Position numbers and translations under genes: made by a program
Shown: one piece after another, positions 54,132 through 62,307 of the stretch
Layout: every line of letters begins with the position of its first letter
How positions within the stretch are numbered: position 1 is the stretch's first letter
Notes under the pieces: model-generated
The model's input: only the letters and a program-made list of their open reading frames with translations
What the model was told of the DNA's origin: nothing
The model's database searches: none
From: Hyphomicrobiales bacterium
GTDB lineage: Bacteria; Pseudomonadota; Alphaproteobacteria; Rhizobiales; Rhizobiaceae
NCBI GenBank assembly: GCA_900465915.1
Contig: UBKJ01000002.1
Location: 186,001-250,000, forward strand
DNA length: 64,000 nucleotides
Direction of reading: 5' to 3'

Positions 54132-55685
54132 ATGGAGTGGATCGCCGACCCCAACGCCTGGATCGGACTGGTGACGCTGGTGCTGCTGGAGATCGTCCTC
54201 GGCATCGACAACCTCGTCTTCATCGCCATCCTCGCCGACAAGCTGCCGGCGCATCAGCGCAACCGCGCCCGGCTGACCGGCCTGGCGCTGGCGCTGCTGA
54301 TGCGGCTCGCGCTGCTGGCCTCGATCTCGTGGATCGTCACGCTGACCGAGCCGCTGGTGGAATGGCGCGGCCTGACCTTCTCGGGCCGCGACATCATCAT
54401 GCTGGTGGGCGGCCTGTTCCTGCTCGCCAAGGGCACGATGGAGCTGCACGAGCGGCTGGAGGGCGACCACGGCCCCAAGGGCGCGCGCATCGCCAACGCC
54501 GTGTTCTGGCAGGTGATCGTGCAGATCGTGGTGCTGGACGCCGTCTTCTCGCTCGACAGCGTCATCACCGCGGTGGGCATGGTGCAGCACCTGGCGGTGA
54601 TGATGGTGGCGGTGGTGGTGGCCATGGCGGTGATGATGGCGGCCTCGGGGCCGCTGATGAATTTCGTCAACAAACACCCGACCGTGGTCATCCTCTGCCT
54701 CGGCTTCCTGATGATGATCGGCTTCAGCCTCGTGGTCGAGGGCTTCGGCTTCCATATTCCCAAGGGCTATCTCTACGCGGCCATCGGCTTCTCGGTGCTG
54801 ATCGAGGCGGCCAACCAGACGGCGCGGCGCAACCGCGAGAAGCTGGTCACCACCAACGACCTGCGCGAGCGCACCGCCGGCGCGGTGCTGCGGCTCCTGG
54901 GCGGCGGGCGCGGCGAGGGGGCGCTGTCGGACACGGTGGACCTGATCGCGCGCGAGACGGCGGCCAGCGACGTGTTCCTGCCCGAGGAGAAGGAGATGAT
55001 CCGCGGCGTGCTCGACCTCGCCGACCGGCCGGTGCGCTCCATCATGTCGCCGCGCAACGAGGTGGAGTGGCTCGACCTCGACGAGAGCGAGGAGGAGCTG
55101 CGCGCCGCCATCCGCACCCTGTCACATTCGCGCGTCGTGGTGGCGCGGCGCCAGGTGGACGAGTTCAAGGGCGTGGCGCTGGTCAAGGACCTGCTGCTCG
55201 ACATGACCGACCGCAAGGAGATCGACTGGGCCAAGGCGGTCAAGCAGCCGCTGGTGGTGCATGAGAACGCCAATGTGCTGCGGGTGATGGAGCAATTGCG
55301 CAATTCGCCGGTGCAGCTCGCCATCGTGGTGGACGAGCACGGCTCCTTCGAGGGCGTGGCGACGCCGACCGACATCCTCGAAGCCATCGCCGGCGAGTTC
55401 CCCGACGAGGACGAGGAAATCTCGGTCGCCGCGCCCGACGGCGAGGGCGGCTTCGTGGCCGACGGCTCGACCGACATCCGCAGGCTGAGCGGCGTGCTGG
55501 AACGCGACCTGGTCGACGACGCCGACCGCTACACCACGCTGGCCGGCTATATCCTGTGGCGGCTGGGGCATCTGCCCAACGGCGGCGAGAGTTTTGTCGC
55601 CGACGGGCTGGAGTTCAGCATCGTGTCGATGGACGGGCGGCATGTGAACAAGGTGCGCATCAGGCCGGTCGGCGCCGAGGGCTGA
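54132..55685 (+). CDS. TerC family membrane protein fused to CBS and CorC/HlyC domains
   Basis: A 517-aa protein. Residues 1-230 are TerC with about seven spans and the conserved acidic motifs [14 protein letters not shown] and [17 protein letters not shown], which coordinate a metal. Residues about 285-405 are a CBS pair ([38 protein letters not shown]), and 430-515 is the CorC_HlyC domain. TerC proteins export or load manganese. The start ATG has GGAG 10 bases upstream. Confidence 0.92.
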   Translation: MEWIADPNAWIGLVTLVLLEIVLGIDNLVFIAILADKLPAHQRNRARLTGLALALLMRLALLASISWIVTLTEPLVEWRGLTFSGRDIIMLVGGLFLLAKGTMELHERLEGDHGPKGARIANAVFWQVIVQIVVLDAVFSLDSVITAVGMVQHLAVMMVAVVVAMAVMMAASGPLMNFVNKHPTVVILCLGFLMMIGFSLVVEGFGFHIPKGYLYAAIGFSVLIEAANQTARRNREKLVTTNDLRERTAGAVLRLLGGGRGEGALSDTVDLIARETAASDVFLPEEKEMIRGVLDLADRPVRSIMSPRNEVEWLDLDESEEELRAAIRTLSHSRVVVARRQVDEFKGVALVKDLLLDMTDRKEIDWAKAVKQPLVVHENANVLRVMEQLRNSPVQLAIVVDEHGSFEGVATPTDILEAIAGEFPDEDEEISVAAPDGEGGFVADGSTDIRRLSGVLERDLVDDADRYTTLAGYILWRLGHLPNGGESFVADGLEFSIVSMDGRHVNKVRIRPVGAEG

Positions 55686-55731
55686 TGCCGAATTATTTCA
55701 GGCTGATAACTCCCATAAAATAACTGGGTTA

Positions 55732-55761
55732 TTGACAGGAGGCGCGTCCGCGCTCAAGATT
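55732..55761 (+). promoter_or_regulatory. Candidate promoter of the 62-aa gene
   Basis: TTGACA (55732-55737), an 18-base spacer and AAGATT (55756-55761), 60 bp before the ATG at 55821. The -35 is perfect and the -10 is weak. Confidence 0.4.
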
Positions 55762-55820
55762 AACGCATCGTTCACCACGCTTGCTGAAAGCGGAACGGCG
55801 CGAAACGGAGGCGGGACGTC

Positions 55821-56009
55821 ATGAAGCGGAAGATCGTGGAATTTTTCGACCGGCTGAAACGGGCGGCGGGCCTGGCGCTCGCTTCGCTGGAGCAGCCCTG
55901 GCGCGGCATGAAGCTCAGCACCGAGGAAGTGGCGGCGCGCCGCCGCAGCCGGCTGGAGCAGGGCGACCAGCACCTGCTCTGGCGGCATCCGCAGCGCGGC
56001 TTCTGGTGA
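55821..56009 (+). CDS. Small hypothetical protein
   Basis: A 62-aa basic protein (MKRKIVEFFDRLKRAAGLALASL...). No membrane span; an amphipathic N-terminal helix and a C-terminal RHPQRGFW. GGCGGGACG precedes the ATG. Unrecognised, but the start signal, length and codon use support a gene. Convergent with the hydrolase gene 48 bp on. Confidence 0.55.
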   Translation: MKRKIVEFFDRLKRAAGLALASLEQPWRGMKLSTEEVAARRRSRLEQGDQHLLWRHPQRGFW

Positions 56010-56056
56010 GGTTTGCGAAAGAGGCCGCCCGCGCAGCGCACGGGCGGCGGGGGCGG

Positions 56057-56608
56057 TCAGGCCGCCCGGCTCAGCGGCTCGCGCTGAAGCGAGGCCGCGA
56101 GAATCAGGCCCTCGGGCCAGCGGCTGAAGCCGCTGTCGATGTTGATATGGCCGGCATGGCCCAGATCGACGAAGCCGGAGCCCCAGACTTCGGCCAGCGC
56201 CTCCGCCTTGGCGAAACGCATATAGGGGTCGTCGCGGCTGGCGACGACGATGGACGGAAAGGCCAGCTCTTGGCGCGGCAGCGGCGCGAAGCTCGAAAAG
56301 CGGCTATCCTTGCGGGCCATGGTCTCGGCGTCGGCCGGCGCGACCAGCAGCGCGCCCGCCACATGGGCGGCGGCGGGGCGGCTCGACAGATGCGCCGCCA
56401 GCACGCAGCCGAGGCTGTGCGCCACCAGCACCGCGCCGGGATTCTCGGCCAGTTTCGCCTCCAGCGCATGCAGCCAGTCGGAAAGCACCGGATAATGCCA
56501 GTCGTCCTGCTCGACCAGGATCGCTGACGGATCGTCATGCAGCCATTGGCGCTGCCAGTGGCCCGCGTCCGATCCCTTGTAGCCGGGGATGATCAATGTC
56601 GCAGGCAT
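56057..56608 (-). CDS. RBBP9/YdeN family alpha/beta hydrolase
   Basis: A 183-aa serine hydrolase-fold protein. ATLIIPGYKGSDAGHWQRQW at the start, the nucleophile in VLVAHSLGCVLAAH (GHSxG variant AHSLG), the Asp in VVASRDDPYM and the His in LGHAGHIN. Substrate unknown, with esterase activity likely. Start ATG at 56608; the frame beyond is not conserved. Confidence 0.9.
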   Translation of the reverse strand: MPATLIIPGYKGSDAGHWQRQWLHDDPSAILVEQDDWHYPVLSDWLHALEAKLAENPGAVLVAHSLGCVLAAHLSSRPAAAHVAGALLVAPADAETMARKDSRFSSFAPLPRQELAFPSIVVASRDDPYMRFAKAEALAEVWGSGFVDLGHAGHINIDSGFSRWPEGLILAASLQREPLSRAA

Positions 56609-56750
56609 GGGTCTGTTCCTTCCGCTTTCGTCCTCAAAAACAGGGTTTTGTAAAACGATTTCAAGATAGCGGGCGGCGAGGCGCGCTTTAAGGAACAGGC
56701 GTTCAAAATAAGGCTTGGGCCGGGAATGGATTTCCAGCCGGCCGGCGGCG

Positions 56751-57698
56751 CTATTTGGGCGGCTTCTCGTTCCAGCGCAAGGTGAATTGCGATTTCTCGA
56801 ACACCAGCACCACCGCCAGCGACAAAGCGAAGGGGATGAGCAGGTAGAGGAGGCGGAAGACGATCAGCGCCGCCAGAACGTCGGCCTGGTCCATGTCGGG
56901 CAGGCCGTTGAGGAAGACTAGTTCCAGCACGCCCAGCCCTCCCGGCGCATGCGAGATCAGCGCGGCCGAGAAGGAGACGAGGAAGATGCCGAGCACGATC
57001 AGGAAGCCGGGATTGCCGGCTTCCGGCAGGGCGAAATAGATGATGCCGGCGGCGCCGATCAGCTCCAGCGGGCCGACGAGCAATTGCTGCGCCACCACCG
57101 ACAGGCGCGGATATTCGAGCCGGAACTTGCCGATCTGCAAGGGGCGCAGGCCGAGCCAGCTGCAGAAGATATAGAGCAGCACCGTGGCCAGCATGACGAG
57201 CGCGATGACGATGGAGACCGCGGGCGTCAGGTCCTCGTTGAAGCGCGCCAGGATATGCGGTTCGAGCAGCAGCACCACGCTCGACGTCATCACCACGCCG
57301 AGGATGAAGGTGATGGAGCAGAAGGCGATCAGCACCGCGATGTCGCCGCCCGGCACGCCTTGCGAGGAATAGGCGCGGTAGCGCACCACGGCGCCCGAGA
57401 CGACGGAGGCGCCGATATTGTGCGACAGCGCATAGGTGGTGAAGGAGCAGAGCGCGATGAACAGCCACGAGATCTTGCGCCTAAGATGCAGGAGCGCGAT
57501 GCGGTCGTAGCCGGCGAGCGCGGCGTAGGCGAGCAGCGCCGAGCCCGCCGCCAGCAACCAGTGGCGTAGGCGGATGGCGTAGAGGCTGTCGAGCACGTCC
57601 TCCAGCGAGATGCTGCGCAATTCGCGGTAGAGCAGCCAGGCCGAGACGCCCACGGCGCAGACGCCGACGATGGGCCAGATATAGTCTTTCGCCTTCAT
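56751..57698 (-). CDS. UPF0104/YbhN-type membrane protein (MprF flippase-like)
   Basis: A 315-aa polytopic protein with about eight spans, resembling the flippase half of MprF (lysylphosphatidylglycerol synthase TM region). SHNIGASVVSGAVVRYRAYSSQGVPGGD-like segment, SHAPGGLGVLELVFL and a basic C-terminus. The ATG overlaps the stop of the antiporter gene (ATGA). No lysyltransferase domain, so a lipid transporter-like role without synthase is possible. Confidence 0.85.
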   Translation of the reverse strand: MKAKDYIWPIVGVCAVGVSAWLLYRELRSISLEDVLDSLYAIRLRHWLLAAGSALLAYAALAGYDRIALLHLRRKISWLFIALCSFTTYALSHNIGASVVSGAVVRYRAYSSQGVPGGDIAVLIAFCSITFILGVVMTSSVVLLLEPHILARFNEDLTPAVSIVIALVMLATVLLYIFCSWLGLRPLQIGKFRLEYPRLSVVAQQLLVGPLELIGAAGIIYFALPEAGNPGFLIVLGIFLVSFSAALISHAPGGLGVLELVFLNGLPDMDQADVLAALIVFRLLYLLIPFALSLAVVLVFEKSQFTLRWNEKPPK

Positions 57699-58996
57699 AG
57701 CCCGGTCCCCGCCGCTCGCCGCTTCATATGGTCGTCCATTTCCGCCGGCCCCCCGGCCGGCTGCATCGGTTCCGCTGCGCCGAGGCGGCGCTCGATCCAG
57801 GGCCGCATGCGCTCGGCGGCCAGGAACATCAGCGGGTTGAGGAAGATCGACAGGATCGCGCCCGCCAGGATGAGGTCGCGCGCCGCCGCCGGCAAAAGCC
57901 CGAGGCTCACGCCGAGGCCGGCGAGGATGAAGGAGAATTCGCCGATCTGGGCGAGGCTGGCCGAGATGGTCAGCGCCGTGCCGACGGGCTTCTTGAAGGC
58001 GCGCACGATGAAGAAGGCCGCCACCGACTTGCCGACCAGGATGATGGCGAGCGCGGCGATCAGCGGCAGCGGGTCGCGGATCAGGCTCATCGGGTCGAAC
58101 AGCATGCCGACCGAGATGAAGAACAGCACCGCGAAGGCGTCGCGCAGCGGCAGCGATTCCTCCGCCGCCTGGTGGCTCAGCTCGGATTCGCTCATCACCA
58201 TGCCGGCGAAGAAGGCGCCGAGCGCGAAGGAGACGCCGAACAGATGCGCCGCGCCGAAGGCGACGCCGAGCGCGATGGCCAGCACGCCGAGCCGGAACAA
58301 TTCGCGCGAGCCGGTGCGGGCCACCACCTCCAGCACCCAGGGGATGACCTTGCGCCCCACCACCAGCATCAGCGCCACGAACAGCGCCACCTTGGCGATG
58401 GTGAAGAGCACGACGCCGCCGAGGCCGAAGCCGAATTTCGCGGCGATCGGATCGCCGCCCGCGCCGTGGCCGGAAAGGCCGGCCAAAGCGGGCAGCAGCA
58501 CCAGCGCGAGAACCATGGCGAGGTCCTCGACGATCAGCCAGCCGACGGCGATGCGGCCGCGCTCGCTGTCCATCAGGCCGCGCTCCTGCATGGCGCGCAA
58601 CAGCACCACCGTGCTGGCGGTGGAGAGCGCGAGGCCGAAGACCAGCCCGGCGCGCATGTCCCAGCCGAGAAGCAGCGCGAGGCCGAGGCCGAGCGCCGTG
58701 GCGACGGCGATCTGCGCCAGCGCGCCCGGCGCGGCGATGGCCTTCACCGACATCAGGTCCTTGAAGGAGAAATGCAGGCCGACGCCGAACATGAGCAGGA
58801 TGACGCCGATCTCGGCCAGCTGCAGGATCAGGTCCTGGTCGGCGACGAAGCCGGGCGTGTGCGGACCGGCGATGACGCCGGCGAGCAGATAGCCGACCAG
58901 CGGAGAGATTTTCAGCCGCGTGGCCACGACGCCGAAGACGAAGGCGAGGCAAAGTCCGATGACGATGGTCGCGATCAACGGCGTGTCATGGGGCAT
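57695..58996 (-). CDS. CPA2 family cation:proton antiporter (KefB/YbaL-like), no RCK domain
   Basis: A 433-aa antiporter with about twelve spans. LVGYLLAGVIAGPHTPGFV, LMFGVGLHFSFKDLM and SVSFALGAFFAGMVMSESELS-like (GVSFALGAFFAGMVM) are typical. YbaL/KefB proteins normally carry a C-terminal RCK (TrkA-N) domain; this one ends after a short acidic/Pro tail at residue 433, so it lacks it. Coupled to the UPF0104 gene by ATGA. Confidence 0.88.
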   Translation of the reverse strand: MPHDTPLIATIVIGLCLAFVFGVVATRLKISPLVGYLLAGVIAGPHTPGFVADQDLILQLAEIGVILLMFGVGLHFSFKDLMSVKAIAAPGALAQIAVATALGLGLALLLGWDMRAGLVFGLALSTASTVVLLRAMQERGLMDSERGRIAVGWLIVEDLAMVLALVLLPALAGLSGHGAGGDPIAAKFGFGLGGVVLFTIAKVALFVALMLVVGRKVIPWVLEVVARTGSRELFRLGVLAIALGVAFGAAHLFGVSFALGAFFAGMVMSESELSHQAAEESLPLRDAFAVLFFISVGMLFDPMSLIRDPLPLIAALAIILVGKSVAAFFIVRAFKKPVGTALTISASLAQIGEFSFILAGLGVSLGLLPAAARDLILAGAILSIFLNPLMFLAAERMRPWIERRLGAAEPMQPAGGPAEMDDHMKRRAAGTGL

Positions 58997-59075
58997 CTCT
59001 GCCTTTCCCTTTCATGGTGGGCGTCGGGGACGCGGGCGGGAAGCGGGGCGGCGTTAAAGCCGCCCCGCCGGATGG

Positions 59076-61622
59076 TCATTTCTGCGCGGCCGCGCCTTTT
59101 TCCGGGCCCTTTTCCTCCACGCGATGCGCCGCCTTGTGGCGCTGCCACCAGTCGCCGAGCAGCAGCAGGATCGGGGCGGCGATGAAGATCGAGGACGAGG
59201 TCGCGATCACGATGCCGAACAGCATCGGCAAGGCGAAATTATGGACCGCGCTGCCGCCCCAGATCGCCATGGGGAACATGCACAGGAAAGTGGTCATCGA
59301 GGTGTAGATACAGCGCACCAGCACCTGGTTGATGCTCATGTCGATGATCTCGCGCAGCGGCTTGGACTTATAAAGCCGCATGTTCTCGCGCATGCGGTCG
59401 TAGACCACCACCTTGTCGTTGACCGAATAGCCGATGATGGTGAGCAGCGCGGCGATGGCGGTCAGGTTGAAGTCGAGCTGGGTGAGCGCGAAGAAGCCGA
59501 CGATCTTGGTGGTGTCGAGGATCAGCGTGGCGATCGCGCCCAGCGCGAAGAACCACTCGAACCGCCACCAGATATAGAACAGCATCGCCACCGCCGACAG
59601 GATGACGGCGGTGAGGCCCGAGCGGGCCAGCTCGCCCGAGACCTTCGGGCCGACCACCTCGGTGCGCTCGATCTTCACGCCGGGATCGAGCTCGGTCACG
59701 GCCTGGCGCATCTTGTTGACGGCCACCGTCTGGGCTTCCTCGCCGCCTTCCTGGCGCTGCACGCGGATCAGCACCTGGCTGGGGCTGCCGGCGGTCTGGA
59801 GCGCCACTTCGCCGAGGTTCAGGCTCGACAGCTTGGCGCGCAGCTGCGACAGGTCGGCCGGCTGCGAGGTGGTGATCTCGGCCTGGATGCCGCCCTTGAA
59901 GTCGATGCCGTAATTGAGGCCCGGCTTGAAGAACAGGACCAGCGAGGCCACCGACAGCACGATGGAGACGCCGATGCCCATGAAGCGCGCGTTCATGAAG
60001 CGGATATTGGTGTGTTCCTTCACGAAGTGGAACAGCGGCTCGATATGCAGCACCTTGAGCTTCCGGCGGCGGACGAACCAGCTCATGATCATGCGCACCA
60101 GCGTGACGTCGGTGAACATGGAGATGGCGATGCCGAGCATCATGGTGACGGCGAAGCCGCGCACCGGGCCGGTGCCGAAGGAGAAGAGCAGCACCGTGGC
60201 GATGAGGGTCGTCACGTTCGCGTCGACGATGGTGGCGAAGGCGCTGCGGAAGCCCTTGTCCAACGCCGCCATGGCGCCGAGGCCCTTGCGCGTCTCCTCG
60301 CGGATGCGCTCGTTGATGAGGATGTTGGCGTCGACCGCGATGCCGATGCCCAGGATGATGCCGGCGATGCCGGGCAGCGTCAGCGTGGCGCCGATGAGGC
60401 TCAGCGCCGACAGGGTCAGCACGGTGTGGAGCAGCAGCGCCACATTGGCGATGAGGCCCCAGAAGCCGTAGAGCAGCAGGATGAAGCCCGCCACCAGCGC
60501 GAAGCCGATGACGCCGGTGGTGAGGCCCATCTTGATGGCGTCGCCGCCGAGGTCGGGGCCGACCGTGCGCTCCTCGATGACGGTGAGCGGCGCGGGCAGG
60601 GCGCCGGCGCGCAGCAGCGCCGACAGCACCACCGTGTCCTGCACGGTGAAGGAGCCGCTGATCTGGCCCGAGCCGCCGATGATCGGCTCGCGGATGACCG
60701 GCGCGCTCAGCACCTTGCCGTCGAGCACGATGGCGAAGGGCCGGTTGACGTTCTTGGTGGTGATGTCGGCGAACTGGCGCGCGCCGAGGCTGTCGAACTT
60801 GAAGGAGACGATCGGCTCGTTGCTGCGCTGGTCGAAGCCGGCGCGGGCGTCGGTCAGCCGCTCGCCCGACAGCGCCACCTGGTCCTCGATCGGGTACTTG
60901 ACGGCGGGGTTCTTGGAATCCGGCATGATAGTGACGCCGGGGGGCGGCGGATCGTTCGGATTGGCGTCGGCGACCATGTGGAAGGTCATCTTGGCGGTGG
61001 AGCCGAGAAGCTGGCGCAGCTCGGCCGGGTCCTGCAGGCCCGGAAGCTGGACCACGATGCGGTCGGAGCCGACGCGCTGGATCGAGGGCTCGGCCACGCC
61101 GACCTGGTCGACGCGCTGGCGGATGATCTCGAGGCTCTGGGTCAGCGCCGCGTCGAGGCGGTAGTTGAAGCCGGCCTCGGTCAGGGTCAGGCGGATCTGG
61201 TTGTCGGCCGTATTGACGTCGATGTCGTTGATCGCCGTGCCGAAGCCGGAGGTGTTGACCTGCGAGATCAGCGTGCGCAGGGCGGTCTCGGCCTTGGCGC
61301 GCTGGTCGGCGTCGGGGACGGTCACGACGACCGCGTCGCCGGCTTGGCGGATCGACTGCGGCTGGATGCGCTCGGCGCGCAGCTTGGAGCGGGCGTCGTC
61401 GAGCAGCGCGCGCAGGCGGTCCTTCTTCAGCGCCGCGGCGTCGACCTCAAGCACGAGATAGGAGCCGCCGCGCAGGTCGAGGCCCAGCGTGATCTGGCGC
61501 TTGGGGAACCAGGAGGGCATGGCCTCGAGCTGCTTCTGGGTGAAGACATTGGGCACGAGGATGACGAGCCCGATCGCGACGATCAGGCTGTACAGCACGA
61601 CGAGCCATTTTGAAGTACGCAT
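59076..61622 (-). CDS. secDF: Protein translocase subunits SecD-SecF fused
   Basis: Accessory of the Sec translocon that uses the proton gradient to complete export. 848 aa, fused: SecD (1-530) with the P1 head, RVGSDRIVVQLPGLQDP and GIAVDANILINERIREE; SecF (545-848) with NYGIDFKGGIQAEI and GYSVNDKVVVYDRMREN. Twelve spans. The last residues end SecF normally (WWQRHKAAHRVEEKGPE...). The ATG is at 61622. Confidence 0.97.
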   Translation of the reverse strand: MRTSKWLVVLYSLIVAIGLVILVPNVFTQKQLEAMPSWFPKRQITLGLDLRGGSYLVLEVDAAALKKDRLRALLDDARSKLRAERIQPQSIRQAGDAVVVTVPDADQRAKAETALRTLISQVNTSGFGTAINDIDVNTADNQIRLTLTEAGFNYRLDAALTQSLEIIRQRVDQVGVAEPSIQRVGSDRIVVQLPGLQDPAELRQLLGSTAKMTFHMVADANPNDPPPPGVTIMPDSKNPAVKYPIEDQVALSGERLTDARAGFDQRSNEPIVSFKFDSLGARQFADITTKNVNRPFAIVLDGKVLSAPVIREPIIGGSGQISGSFTVQDTVVLSALLRAGALPAPLTVIEERTVGPDLGGDAIKMGLTTGVIGFALVAGFILLLYGFWGLIANVALLLHTVLTLSALSLIGATLTLPGIAGIILGIGIAVDANILINERIREETRKGLGAMAALDKGFRSAFATIVDANVTTLIATVLLFSFGTGPVRGFAVTMMLGIAISMFTDVTLVRMIMSWFVRRRKLKVLHIEPLFHFVKEHTNIRFMNARFMGIGVSIVLSVASLVLFFKPGLNYGIDFKGGIQAEITTSQPADLSQLRAKLSSLNLGEVALQTAGSPSQVLIRVQRQEGGEEAQTVAVNKMRQAVTELDPGVKIERTEVVGPKVSGELARSGLTAVILSAVAMLFYIWWRFEWFFALGAIATLILDTTKIVGFFALTQLDFNLTAIAALLTIIGYSVNDKVVVYDRMRENMRLYKSKPLREIIDMSINQVLVRCIYTSMTTFLCMFPMAIWGGSAVHNFALPMLFGIVIATSSSIFIAAPILLLLGDWWQRHKAAHRVEEKGPEKGAAAQK

Positions 61623-61700
61623 GGATGAATTCCGGCTTCGTGGCGCTCGCGGGACGGCCTTGGGCCGGCGCCGGGCGCTGTTTCTGGATTGTTTCGGGCG

Positions 61701-62075
61701 TCAGGCCCGCGCGGGCGGGCCGCGGGCGAGGACGCAGGCGCCGGGCGCCGCGACCATGCGCCGGAAGGCGGCGCGCGCCTCGGCCGGCGCGTCGCCGGGG
61801 AGGGCGAGGCAGGGGGCTACGGCGGGCAGGGCGTCGCCGCCGGCCATCTGCACGGCCTTGATCTTGGCCGCGATGACGTCGGCCAGGATGGCGCGCGTCG
61901 GCGGCTGGACGGGCTTGGACTGCTGGCGCGGGGCGGCGGCGCCGGCGCGCGCCGGCTCGCTTTCAGGCGCGGAGAGGTCGACGGCGAACAGGAAGGCGGC
62001 GCAGGACAGCGCGCAAGCGACGAACAGCATGAGGCCATGCCGCCAACGCCCGTCCTTGCCCATCGCGCCTGTCAT
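61701..62075 (-). CDS. Hypothetical membrane-anchored protein
   Basis: A 124-aa product from the ATG at 62075 (another ATG at 62063 with MGKDGRWRHG). One span at about residues 14-34 (LMLFVACALSCAAFLFAVDL), then a Pro/Ala-rich segment and RAILADVIAAKIKAVQMAGGDAL. Not recognised. It lies 78 bp before secDF on the same strand. The hydrophobic anchor and start context favour a gene, with moderate confidence. Confidence 0.5.
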   Translation of the reverse strand: MTGAMGKDGRWRHGLMLFVACALSCAAFLFAVDLSAPESEPARAGAAAPRQQSKPVQPPTRAILADVIAAKIKAVQMAGGDALPAVAPCLALPGDAPAEARAAFRRMVAAPGACVLARGPPARA

Positions 62076-62086
62076 CGAATGCCCGA

Positions 62087-62122
62087 CTTTCCTCGCAGAG
62101 ATTGCTTTCCTCGCAGAGATTT
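62087..62122. repeat. 18-bp tandem duplication
   Basis: CTTTCCTCGCAGAGATT(G) at 62087-62104 and again at 62105-62122 (last base T). On the minus strand each copy carries GAGGAAAG. It lies just upstream of the hypothetical gene, so the duplication doubles a possible ribosome site. Confidence 0.75.
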
Positions 62123-62307
62123 ACGCTGCGGGGCGGTTTTCGCGCCCGCCGCGAATCCTCATTAACCACTTGCGCCGCCCGGAACAAGGGAATACTGCCC
62201 GCGCGCCCGCTTCATGATCGCCATAATTTGCTGTAATGAACATGGTTTCGCAGTTTTCAGCGCCGTTTTTGGAAAAAAGCGGCCTTTCATGACCGGCAGT
62301 TTCAAGA

